Positions 10,695-20,604 of a stretch of 64,000 nt of DNA are shown in pieces (position 1 is the first letter of the stretch; each line of letters opens with the position of its first letter). The DNA comes from Hawksworthiomyces lignivorus (taxonomy: Eukaryota; Ascomycota; Sordariomycetes; Ophiostomatales; Ophiostomataceae): the NCBI GenBank assembly GCA_002917075.1, contig NTMA01000072.1, forward strand, positions 1 to 64,000, written 5' to 3'. A model generated the notes under the pieces. It saw only the letters and a program-made list of their open reading frames with translations. It ran no database searches and was not told the origin of the DNA. The translations under genes and the position numbers were made by a program.

Positions 10695-12610
10695 TCAATC
10701 GCTTCCCGAGTCCCGGAAGCGCCAGAAGAGAGTGCTGGTACTTCCATTGCCATCGTCATATTTTCTGTCATGATGGTTATCGTGAACTCTTGGAGGCGAC
10801 CTTCGCCTTCCTGCTTGTCCGCATTGGCCAGAATTTGGTTCCACAGCTGTATGAGGCAGACGCGACCTGGGTCGTCTTGTTAGCCACATCCGTCTAAAAT
10901 TCTTGAGATGTGGTTCGTGGTGTTGTTAAAGCTACCTGTCCACTCCTCTTATTCTGCTGGCCGCTCTCTTGTGGTGCTGTCGAGCTGTATTATTCGTTCC
11001 ATAGGGTTGAATATGATCAACTCGGTGTTTACTACACTGATCTGAACTTTTTGCTTCAGATAAAATCCCGAGAGCATTGAGAACTACTGGACCCAATGGC
11101 TTGAGGAAGGAAAACCGCGAATTATTTTGTTTCTCTTCGCAGTGTTCTTCTCTCTGGCTGCAAAGAAAGTTCAGCAACGTCTCGTTCCTACCACATGTGC
11201 GAAAAGCGGGCAATTTTCTTACCAGATGCGGCTCGGAGCAGCTCTCCGACTTGTGTCTTGCCTTCTCCAACGGACTCGCTTATTTTTTCTATCACTGGAG
11301 CTGGATGTGCGCATATTTACTTTCTGCCGTATCTCTCCTGATGCGTCTCTATGCACTGTTCGGCTGGCTCTTGCGTCCATACAGTACGCCATATTTGTGC
11401 GACTGCGTTCTTGGCCATCTTTCCCTTTATTAAAACGACTATGTTTTCGTATTGGACCGCTAGTTGTTCTTGCTAAAAAAGATCTGCGGCCTCTCGGGTT
11501 ATAGTTATCTCCCGTAGAAGTCTCTGATGGCAAGGACATGTCTGATGACTTGGTCCAGAGAGTATATGACAAATCTCCTTCGGGGAAGAAGCTGGATATG
11601 GTTCTTGCTTGACCTAGAGATGGGTGCCGATGAGGCTGAGAGGCCCTAGAAATATGAGTGGCGCTGTCGGTCATATCGGACATGAAGGGAGGCTCTGGCT
11701 CGTTATGGCTGCTCGCGTGCTGTAAATTTGAGACCGTCAGATGTGGCATATGACGGAGATTAGTGTCTGGATGGGCTGCAGGTGCTGGAGGGGCAAGATG
11801 CGGTATAACTGTACTCGAAGGTGGTACCGGTACTGCCTGCTGCTGCTGCAGCATCCCAAGGGGTATTGCAGGAGTCGTGGAGAAGTCCCCCAACGCAAGT
11901 GGTGGTGGTGGCGGTGGGATGACAGACATCACTGGAGGTCCTGTAAAATAGCTGGGGTGCGCTGAAGGGTCCCAGTGCGTCCCTGGGGGGAATGGAGGAA
12001 ATGGAGGGAATGGTGGAAATGTTGAGAATGGAGCTCGCCTTTGCTGTGATCTCTGTGCTGGTTGCTGGTTCGGCGAATCTTCTCTGTGGTCAGAAGATGA
12101 AAGATCTGGAGCGGTTACTGGGGTTGCCGGCATGCAAGTGGCTAACGGAGCCTCGAGCGATGTGAGATTTGGTTCGGGATGAAGCGAAGTACTTGCAGAA
12201 AGTCCCGCCGTTGTATTCTGCAGAGGGCTCTTTGAAGATGCAGCAGAGGTCTCCTGAGTACCTCCTTGCGATGGCAACTTACCTGCTGCTGCAATTGGCT
12301 GCGCTCTAAGAAATACAGGTCCCTTTTCCTGTTTCATCTCTACCTGTGTCTTGGCTGCCAGTGATTTACGCCTCTCCCTTGCTGGTCTGATACATGTAAG
12401 CCACAAGACCAGCAGAATAGTCAAAGGAACTATTATTGCCATGGAGACAATGCCGCTCTTCTGGGAACCGCTGTAGCAACCCCACCCTGAGCATGTCGGG
12501 GCGCCTGGAGCAATGTCCTTTCGTAAGTTGAGACGAGGCTGTGGCACATCACTCATGGCTGACAGCGCCTTTCTGGCGATGGTTTTCTTCCATATTCGAA
12601 TAGGTGCCAT
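10695..12610 (-). CDS. Single-pass proline-rich membrane protein, function unknown
   Basis: Three exons are proposed: 12610-11223, 11157-10936 and 10893-10695, 602 residues. A short N-terminal segment with a Cys pair (C40, C45 in a CSGWGC motif) precedes one transmembrane helix (residues ~53-73) followed by a basic stop-transfer RPARERR. The remainder is a low-complexity, Pro/Ser/Thr-rich tail with PPFPPFPP repeats (~195-210), a PPPPPP run and a basic end, presumably cytoplasmic. The apparent stop at 11219 falls inside a GTAAGA donor; a 65-nt intron ending TTGCAG restores the frame. The second intron (donor GTAGCT, 42 nt) is weaker, so the protein may instead stop at 10932-10934. Gene is divergent from CTR9 across 1.1 kb. 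The architecture resembles fungal wall-sensor or scaffold proteins, but I recognise no family. Confidence 0.6.
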
Positions 12611-13752
12611 GGCTTCTTGATGACGGCAATGAATGGAAATTCCTCGTACTTGTTGGTATATTTTATGGACATCACTTGATGTCAGAGTGCCGAGTTCTGG
12701 TGTTTAAGACAGGCTGGGAACGATGCATCACAGAACTTGATGGCAAGTTTGGCAGAGTCGGCTGTGAACGGTCTTTTTTTTTTTTTTTTTTTTGTAAGAG
12801 GCCAAAAATAAATCTTTTCAGAGGTGATAAGAAGAGAAATGCGGAACAACTTTTACTTATGATTTCATCGGTGCAGCAAGAACGTAAGGCAACATCTGCT
12901 CAGCAGGGCAACTACGACCCATAGCAACCGAGAAATGGTCTTTGAGGGGGAACACGTACTGTGATTTACTCGTCTTTGCAGTGACGCAGCCAGAATTCAC
13001 CAACATCTCTTCCTAGCATCAACTCTGATGATTGATTTCATATTTGAGTCACTTTGAGTTTACTTGACGAAGAACACTTTCAGGATGCAGTTGTGGGGGT
13101 CCACTGAATGGGAGCTTACACGCTACAAAGTACGTTATGCTGTATCCAGGCAGAAACCCCCAAAAGAGCTGATTCACAAGAAAATGTTTCTGCTGCTTGA
13201 AATAGCAAAGTCTCCGACACAGCAATGGCGACAACAGACAGAGGAAATACAACAAACGAACAAATAGAAAGAAAGACGAAGAAGACATGAATTGCTGCTT
13301 GTCGTTTGCTGTTTGCTCTCCTTTACGCCTAGTTAAGATTACACGTGACGGGCTTTCCAAGAAGAGAAATTTGTGGGGCGATCTTCTAAGAAAAGGCATC
13401 GCGACAGCCGCAGGGCCAAATTTATTCTCACAGCTGTCGAATGCTACCTCCTAATTTCGTGCCACCATCCTCCCAATTCACTTTCTGAGATCAAACAAGA
13501 CAACACTCTCGGGAAATAGACGAAGGAAAATGCAGATCTAGCATGAACTAACGTTAAGAGACGCGAATCTAATCCCGTGAGGACGGAAACAGTGTTACGT
13601 CTCTTCGAACACGACTTGAAAACAGGGATCACCCAAGGCTGCATATATTGCGAGACAGCTTCCTCCCTGCCAGCCGAGGGCAGCACCTTTGCCTTCTTTG
13701 GTAATTTCGTCTTCTTGTGAATTCCTAGATAAGAGACGAATTTCTGTCAAAG
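12611..13752. other. Divergent promoter region between the membrane protein and CTR9
   Basis: 1.1 kb shared upstream region. Contains an ~18-base poly-T run near 12776-12793. No TATA box at a convincing distance from CTR9 and no coding frame with codon bias. Confidence 0.55.
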
Positions 13753-16700
13753 ATGGCTACGGCGTTACGAAACGGCCACCACGGTGGTGGTGCAAACGGC
13801 GCAGGCGGCGGTAGCTTTGCGAACCCGGTGAGCAAACGGTTCACCCAGGTGCCGACGTCTATCGACGTGCCGACGCAGGATGAGGACGAGGCCGTCGAGA
13901 TCGGCCTGGAGAACCTCGTCGACGACCCCACCGATCTTTGCGACCTGTTCGAGAACGAGAACGCCGCGCGTACGTACTGGATGACCGTGTCGCTTGCCTA
14001 CGCGAAGCAGGGCAAGATCGAGAACGCCATCGAGATGCTCATCCGCGGCGGCAACGCCATGCAGAACAACAACGCCAAGGAGAAGCTGAGCATTGTCGCC
14101 TGCCTGTGCTGGATGTACCTGTGGAAGAGCCGCCTGGCGCCTCGTGTCGCCCCCGACGGCGTCCCCACCGCCGACGCCAAGACCAAGGAGTACTACCTGC
14201 AGCTGGCCACGTCCACGCTAAACGAGGCCTCGCGCATCAACCCGGCCTACCCGCCGCTCTTCCTGGCCCGCGGTGTGCTGCTGCTGCTGCGGGCCTCGCT
14301 GCAGTCGCCATCCACGTCGTCGTCCGCGGCAGCGACCGCGCTGGGCGGTACTGCTGCTGGTGCCGGCAGCGGCGGTAGCGGCGAGAAGATGGAGCTGCTG
14401 CGCGCGGCCATTAAGTCGTTTGAGGACGCGCTGCGCGTCTCGCAGGGCAAGAACATGCTGGCCCTGATGGGCAAGTCGCGCGCGCTGTTCTCGCTGGGCA
14501 AGTTCCCCGACGCGCTCGCCGGCTACCAGGAGGTGCTGCTCAAGGCGCCGGACCTGGTCGATCCGGACCCGCGCATCGGCATCGGCTGCTGCTTCTGGCA
14601 GCTGGGCTTCAAGGAAGACGCCAAGGCCGCCTGGGACCGCGCTCTCGAGATCAGCCCGGACTCCAAGGTCGCCAACATCCTGCTGGGCCTCTACTTCCTC
14701 GACAGCAGCGGCCACGTCGCCACTAACAGCCCTGAGTTTATCCGCCTCTACAAGAAGGCCATGACCGAGTACACGCAAAAGGCCTTCAAGCTGGACAAGA
14801 ACATGCCGCTGACCTGCGCCACCTTTGCCGGCTATTTCTTGTCGCGCAAGGCCTTTGCCAACGTCGACTCGCTGGCCCACAAGGCCATCCAGAACACTGA
14901 CGTCAACGCTGTCGCCAGCGACGGCTGGTACCTGCTCGCCCGCAAAGCCCACATGGAGGGCGACCTGGAGCGCGCCGCAGACTACTACCGCAGGTCCGAC
15001 GACGCCCGCGGCGGCGCCGACCGCGGCTTTCTGCCGGCCAAGTTTGGCGTCGCCCAGCTGTCCGTCGCGCGGTCCAACCTGGGCGAGGCCAAGCTGCGCC
15101 TGGAGAAGATGATCCAGCAGGCTAAGAACTTTGAGGCTATGACGCTACTCGGCACGCTGTACGCCGAGGAGGTCTTTGCCAACGAGCGCGCCGCCGTTAA
15201 GGAGGACAAGGCAACGGAGAAGCGCAAGGCTATCGGCCTGCTAGAGGGCGTCCGCGCGGCCTGGAAGGACCCTAAGAAGAACCTCGCGCCAGACGCGGCC
15301 GTGCTGCTCAACCTTGCGTGGCTGTACGAGTCGGACCACCCGGACCGCGCGCTGCAGTGCCTGCAGCAGGTCGAGCAGATGGAGCTGGACCAGCTAGCCG
15401 AGTCGTCGGCAGAGAAGCCGGCCGAGGGCTCGGCGGACGAGGCGGCGCACCGCGAGTCGCTGCGCAAGCACCTGCCGCCACAGCTGCTCAACAACATGGG
15501 CTGCCTCCACTTCCAGGCCGAGAAGCACGAGCTGGCCAGCAGCCTGTTCGAGCTGGCGCTGGACGCCTGCGTCAAGAGCCAGGCGCAGGACGACGACGGC
15601 GAGGAGACGGACGCCGACGCCCTGGTCACTACCATCAGCTACAACCTGGGCCGCAGCTACGAGACGCGCGGCCTGCTGGACCAGGCCGTCGAGGCCTACG
15701 AGGGCCTGCTGCGCCGCCACGAGGGCTACACGGACGCGCGCCTGCGCCTGGCCTACATCAAGCTGCGCCGGAGCCCCAACGACGGCGGGCCCGACGCCGT
15801 GGCCAAGCTGTACCAGGACAACGCCAGCGACCTCGAGGTGCGCGCCCTGTACGGCTGGTACCTGGGCAAGGTGTACGCCAAGAAGCGGCCGGCCAACATC
15901 AACGAGGACCACGAGCTGCGCCACTACAAGCACACATTGCAGAACTACGACAAGCACGACCGCTACGCCCTCGTCGGCATGGGCAACCTGTACCTGGCGG
16001 CCGCGCGCGAGATGCGCCGCGAGACCGATCAGGAGCGCCAGAAGCGCAGCGCCGCATACAGCCGCGCCGTCGAGTTCTTCGACAAGGCGCTGCAGCTCGA
16101 CCCCAAGAACGCCTACGCCGCCCAGGGCGTCGCCATCGCCCTCGTCGAGGACAAGAAGGACTATAGGAACGCCCTGCCCATCTTCCTCAGCGTGCGCGAC
16201 ACCGTGCGCGACGCCCACGTCTACGTCAACCTGGGCCACATCCACGCCGAGCTGCGCCAGTACTCCAAGGCCATTGAGAACTACGAGGCCGCCCTAGCTA
16301 AGGACGGCAAGGCCAACGACCCCACCATCCTGTCGTGCCTGGGCCGCGTGTGGCTGACCAAGGCCAAGATGGATAAGGATCTGGAGGCGTACAAGATGGG
16401 CCTCGACTGCGCGCAAAAGGTGCGTCTTTTTTTTTCTCTGTTTTACTCTCTACGGATAGTCAACGAATTGCTAACATTTTTTTTTTTTTTGCAGGCCCTG
16501 GCAGTTGCCCCGGACCAGGTCCACTTCAAGTTCAACGTCGCCTTTGTGCAGATCCAACTGGCGTCGACCATCTACAGCATGAGCGAGAACCAGCGTACGC
16601 TACAGCAGCTGCAGGACGCGGCGGCCGGGCTAGAGCAGGCGATCAAGACGCTGGACGAGATCGCAGCGCACCCGCAGACGCCGTACCCGAAGCAGGATCT

Positions 16701-17619
16701 GGAGCAGCGGGCTAACATGGCACGCAACACGCAGCGGCGGCAGCTGGAGCGAGCGATTGCGAGCCAGCGCGACTACGAGGAGAAGAACAAGGAGAAGCTG
16801 GCGGCGGCGCTGGAGCAGCGGCAGGCGGAGCTGCGGCGGCGCGAGGAGGAGCGCCAGCGCGCGCTGGACCAGGAGCGGGCGCGGCAGGACAAGATCCGCA
16901 AGGAGCGCGAGGAGATTGCGGCGCGCGACCGCGAGCTGACGGAGCGGCGCGCCGAGGAGGAACGCGCCCGCCGCGAGGCCGAGATGACCACGGACAGCGA
17001 GACGGGCGAGAAGGTCAAGCGCGTCAAGCGCAAGGCCGCGCCCCGCGGCGACCGAGAGCCGCGCGCGTCCAAGGGCGGCGGGCAGCGGTCGCGCAAGAAG
17101 AAGACGCGCGACGACGACGAAGACGACGACGACGACGACGGCGAGGCCGACTTCTCGGACGGCAGCGGCGGGGGCGGGGGCGGACGGCGTCGGCCGCCCA
17201 AAAAGAAGCAGCGGCGCCTGTCGTCGCGCAAGGAGATCCCCAAGAACTCCAAGTTCAAGTCGTCGGAGCTCGTCCACAGCAGCGACGACGAGGACGACGA
17301 GGACGACTACGACGCCCTGGATGCCGCGGACCGCGCCATCGAGCGCCAGCAGCGCGGCGGGTCGCCGGGCTCGGACGACGACGGCGGCGCACGGGACGAC
17401 GCGTCGGACCGCATGGACATTGACGACGACGCAGACGCGGGCACGCAGTCGCAGAGCAGGCGGAGCCGGCGTGCCGACCGGGTCCTGGACGAGAGCGACG
17501 AGGAGGAGAACGCCGCCGGCGGCGGTGGCGAAGACGGAGAAGAGGGAGAGGAGGAGACGCAGGCGTCTTCGCGGCGGAGCCGGAGACGGGCTCTCAGCGA
17601 CGACGAGGACGACGAGTAG
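13753..17619 (+). CDS. ctr9: Paf1 complex subunit CTR9 (TPR protein)
   Basis: Two exons, 13753-16419 and 16495-17619, giving 1263 residues; the 75-nt intron has donor GTGCGT, a CTAAC branch site and TTTGCAG. CTR9 is the TPR scaffold of the nuclear Paf1 complex, which travels with RNA polymerase II and promotes elongation and H2B ubiquitination/H3K4 and K36 methylation. The N-terminal block (IEIGLENLVDD-like, then TYWMTVSLAYAKQGK) and tandem TPRs from residue ~70 to ~930 fit the family. A charged Glu/Arg coiled coil (~970-1060), basic KRVKRK patches and long acidic SDDEDDE tracts close the protein. The intron is a multiple of three without an in-frame stop, so a retained-intron transcript would encode 25 extra hydrophobic residues. 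Strong GC3 bias explains the many overlapping frames. Confidence 0.95.
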   Translation: MATALRNGHHGGGANGAGGGSFANPVSKRFTQVPTSIDVPTQDEDEAVEIGLENLVDDPTDLCDLFENENAARTYWMTVSLAYAKQGKIENAIEMLIRGGNAMQNNNAKEKLSIVACLCWMYLWKSRLAPRVAPDGVPTADAKTKEYYLQLATSTLNEASRINPAYPPLFLARGVLLLLRASLQSPSTSSSAAATALGGTAAGAGSGGSGEKMELLRAAIKSFEDALRVSQGKNMLALMGKSRALFSLGKFPDALAGYQEVLLKAPDLVDPDPRIGIGCCFWQLGFKEDAKAAWDRALEISPDSKVANILLGLYFLDSSGHVATNSPEFIRLYKKAMTEYTQKAFKLDKNMPLTCATFAGYFLSRKAFANVDSLAHKAIQNTDVNAVASDGWYLLARKAHMEGDLERAADYYRRSDDARGGADRGFLPAKFGVAQLSVARSNLGEAKLRLEKMIQQAKNFEAMTLLGTLYAEEVFANERAAVKEDKATEKRKAIGLLEGVRAAWKDPKKNLAPDAAVLLNLAWLYESDHPDRALQCLQQVEQMELDQLAESSAEKPAEGSADEAAHRESLRKHLPPQLLNNMGCLHFQAEKHELASSLFELALDACVKSQAQDDDGEETDADALVTTISYNLGRSYETRGLLDQAVEAYEGLLRRHEGYTDARLRLAYIKLRRSPNDGGPDAVAKLYQDNASDLEVRALYGWYLGKVYAKKRPANINEDHELRHYKHTLQNYDKHDRYALVGMGNLYLAAAREMRRETDQERQKRSAAYSRAVEFFDKALQLDPKNAYAAQGVAIALVEDKKDYRNALPIFLSVRDTVRDAHVYVNLGHIHAELRQYSKAIENYEAALAKDGKANDPTILSCLGRVWLTKAKMDKDLEAYKMGLDCAQKVRLFFSLFYSLRIVNELLTFFFFLQALAVAPDQVHFKFNVAFVQIQLASTIYSMSENQRTLQQLQDAAAGLEQAIKTLDEIAAHPQTPYPKQDLEQRANMARNTQRRQLERAIASQRDYEEKNKEKLAAALEQRQAELRRREEERQRALDQERARQDKIRKEREEIAARDRELTERRAEEERARREAEMTTDSETGEKVKRVKRKAAPRGDREPRASKGGGQRSRKKKTRDDDEDDDDDDGEADFSDGSGGGGGGRRRPPKKKQRRLSSRKEIPKNSKFKSSELVHSSDDEDDEDDYDALDAADRAIERQQRGGSPGSDDDGGARDDASDRMDIDDDADAGTQSQSRRSRRADRVLDESDEEENAAGGGGEDGEEGEEETQASSRRSRRRALSDDEDDE

Positions 17620-18021
17620 AAGGAAGAGGGCCCTAGAGCTAGAGAGAGAGGAGAGATAGGTTCAAGGGGGTAGGATATTCAAAACGGAAAGGATTTCATT
17701 GGACGGCGAGATATGTTTTTTAGAATGTAAAACTAACCGGAGCGATTCTTGTAATTGTGTTGATTTTGTTCATTGGAAGGGAGGAGCATCTTCGCTCGGG
17801 TGATTCATTGTTAGCGAGAATGGCGTCGAAAATATGCCGATCTAAGCGCTGTTTTGCTAGGCCCAGTTAGCCAATGAGAACAATTGCGGACTTCTACGCT
17901 CCGCTTTCTCAGACGATCGCCTACTACACTGCGGCGTGTTTGGTAAAAGAGAGAAGCATCAAGGTCAGACGCAGGCGGCCGAGCGAGACAAGCAGTTTCT
18001 CTCTTTAGAACAACAGGCCAG
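17620..18021. other. Spacer between CTR9 and the PrpF gene
   Basis: 402 nt between two genes on the same strand. Starts with a purine-rich GA stretch after the CTR9 stop. Should hold the CTR9 polyadenylation site and the PrpF promoter; no clear box seen. Confidence 0.55.
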
Positions 18022-19401
18022 ATGGCTGGTCTAATAGTAAGGCGACTATTGCCTCGCGCCCGATTCGCAATGCCGCAAGCAAGGCCGTTGGTTTCACAGA
18101 GAGCCCGCGCGGGACTAGACAGAGCGCCGTCCGCGCCCATGTCGTCATCGTCGCCGCCGCCGTCGAGCTCATCCAGGCCACCCGCCCACGAGCGCCTCTT
18201 CTCGGCCTTTTTTGTGCGGGGCGGCACGTCGAACGGGCTCATCATCCGCGAGGACATGCTGCCGGCGGCTGGCGTCGACAGCGGCGCAGGGGACGCGGGC
18301 GCCCAGCAGGCGCGGGCGCGGGCGTGGAGCGGGCTGCTGCTGCCGGCAATGGGCTCGCCAGACGCGGCGTACGGGCGGCAGCTGGACGGCATGGGCTCGG
18401 GGGTGTCGTCGACGTCCAAGATCTGCGTGATCGCGCCGCCCAGCAGTGCCGAGCAGGCGGCCGACCGCGACGTCAACTTCACGTTTGTGCAGGTGAGCAT
18501 CCGCGACGCGCGGCTGGACCTGGCGGGCAACTGCGGCAACATGATCAGCGCGGTGGGCCCGCTGGCGTTCGACCTGGGCTTCGGCGGCCGCCTGGCGGCC
18601 GACGGCCGGTCCGCCGTCGTGCGCATCTTCAACACCAACACGGGCAAGCTGGTGCACTCGCGCTTCCGCGTGAGTGGCAGCCCGAAGCCGCGCTTCGACC
18701 CCGACGGCGACTACGCCATCGACGGCGTGCCCGGCACCCACTCGCGCATCACGCTGAGCTTCCTGCGGCCCGCCGGCGCCAAGACCGGCGCCCCCTCGGG
18801 CCTGCCCACCGGCCAGCCCGTCGACCTGCTGCCGCTGCGCCCCGGCGAGCCGCCGTCCGTCCCCGCGTCGCTGGTCGACGTCTCCAACCCGGGCGTGTTT
18901 GTGCGCGCCGGCGCCTTGGGCCTCGACGAGGCCGGCTCCGTGCAGGCGGCCGCCGCCGCCATCGACGCCGACCCTGACCTCAAGGCTGCGCTCGGCCACC
19001 TGCGCCGCGCCGGCGCCGCGCGCATGGGCATGGATCCGTACACGGAGAGCGTGCCCAAGATCGTGCTGCTGTTCCCGGCGCGCGGCGGCAGCGCAGCAGA
19101 CCAGGGCCAAGACTCCGCCGCGCCTGTCGACATCCGCTGCGTCGCCCTCTCCATGGGGCAGGTGCACAAGGCCGTGCCGCTGACGCTGGCGCTCTGTCTC
19201 GGAGCGGCGGCGCGCATCCCAGGCACCCTCGCCGCGCAGCTGGTCAGCGGGGACCGCGGCAGCCACGATGCCCTCACGATTGGCCACCCCAGCGGCCGCG
19301 TGGAAGTCGGCACGACGCTGGACGACAAGGACGGAACAATCCTGTCGGCAGAGCTGCACCGCACGGCTCGCGTGATGATGGAAGGTACGGTATTCTACTG
19401 A
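18022..19401 (+). CDS. PrpF-family isomerase (DUF453), probably mitochondrial
   Basis: Intronless, 459 residues. PrpF proteins are diaminopimelate-epimerase-fold enzymes; bacterial PrpF isomerises aconitate isomers in the 2-methylcitrate route of propionate breakdown. Visible family motifs are FFVRGGTSNGL (residues 63-73), LDGMGSGVSSTSKI (~121-134), LAGNCGNM (168-174) and the C-terminal MEGTVFY. The first ~45 residues are Arg/Ser/Ala-rich without acids, like a mitochondrial presequence, matching the mitochondrial location of the fungal methylcitrate cycle; Met40 could serve as an internal cytosolic start. At the position where bacterial PrpF has a catalytic Lys (GGTSKG), this protein has Asn71; the partner Cys (C171) is kept. 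The substrate is therefore uncertain. No other propionate gene is nearby. Confidence 0.85.
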   Translation: MAGLIVRRLLPRARFAMPQARPLVSQRARAGLDRAPSAPMSSSSPPPSSSSRPPAHERLFSAFFVRGGTSNGLIIREDMLPAAGVDSGAGDAGAQQARARAWSGLLLPAMGSPDAAYGRQLDGMGSGVSSTSKICVIAPPSSAEQAADRDVNFTFVQVSIRDARLDLAGNCGNMISAVGPLAFDLGFGGRLAADGRSAVVRIFNTNTGKLVHSRFRVSGSPKPRFDPDGDYAIDGVPGTHSRITLSFLRPAGAKTGAPSGLPTGQPVDLLPLRPGEPPSVPASLVDVSNPGVFVRAGALGLDEAGSVQAAAAAIDADPDLKAALGHLRRAGAARMGMDPYTESVPKIVLLFPARGGSAADQGQDSAAPVDIRCVALSMGQVHKAVPLTLALCLGAAARIPGTLAAQLVSGDRGSHDALTIGHPSGRVEVGTTLDDKDGTILSAELHRTARVMMEGTVFY

Positions 19402-20604
19402 TGATGCAGAGGAAAGACTCATCCGTCTACGGGTGCTTTGGAGGATTGGCTATGTAAGAATAGTAATGTCTCGTTGCTACAAAAGGCTCACGTAAGAATG
19501 ACATTGTCACCTGGCCGTCTGTGTGACTCTTCACCTTACGCTCCCACAGACCCTCGATAAAGAACAAGATGCGGTCTAGCCGGCTGCAATGATATGGTGT
19601 TTGTTCGAGTCTTGACCGAGAATTTGGCCGGTAGCTGCACTAGTTCTGTGACTATGTGCGTATCACTATACACAACATATGCATTCTTGACAAGCGAGAC
19701 AGGTATCACGAGAAGTTTGGCCGTCAGAAAGGCTGCAGAACCTTGAAGCATTCCGTCATAAGCATACGACGTACCGTTTAATTCGATATTTTTAGCCTGC
19801 TATGTCCGTCACCGGGCTAAAAAAGACCGACGATTGCACTTCCCCGATTCGGTATGTTTTCCTCTTTTGGTTTAGCGCTTCAATATGCGGCCCCGAGCAA
19901 TCGTTATCGGTCACCGGATCGCCACTTCCCTCCAGGTTTTCCCCCCACGATTTATCACGTCTGCTTTCCCGCTGCTCAAGTCGATCTTCAATCACTTCTG
20001 CTTGTCATTCGCACAAAGCACAATCTCGTCTCACTATCTCATGTATCTGCTCTGCATATAAATCTCTTTAATAAGCAGCTTTAACCAAAAAGGAATCGTG
20101 GGCGATCGTTGACAAGCTTTCCCGCCTTTTTCAATTGGAACGAAGCTCTTAACTCATTGCTCTGCCGCGTGGCGTGGGACTGCCAGCAACACAAATTAAA
20201 GAAAAAGGACAAGAGGGAGCACCTCTGCCTCGCCTATGCTTGGACTCTTTGTCTCCATTTCATCACTGTTTAAGTTACGCCGCTCTGCACAATACGTTCT
20301 AGGCGGTCCCGCACTAGCTGTGGAACAGGCGGCGTCTTGACATTTGACGGGTTGCCGTTTAATTTCTTTTACTCCCTCCCCCCCCCCAGGCAAGGATTAC
20401 TTCCAGAAGCAGATACGAAGTCTTGGGAATAGCCATTCGACTATACCACAGAAGGCTTTGGGAGCTTAAGTGACTCTCGGACTCACTAATACACCGAATG
20501 CGAGACACGCATTCATTGGCTGGTCAGTAGATCGAGCCGTCCTCTTCGCCTCAAACCAGGCCCCAGCGGATTAAGCAGAATTATTACTGCCTTTCACCTC
20601 AAAT
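19402..20604. other. Spacer upstream of the transcription-factor gene
   Basis: 1.2 kb between tandem genes. Contains a C-run near 20382-20389 and short biased-free frames only. Should include PrpF 3' UTR and the promoter of the next gene. Confidence 0.55.
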
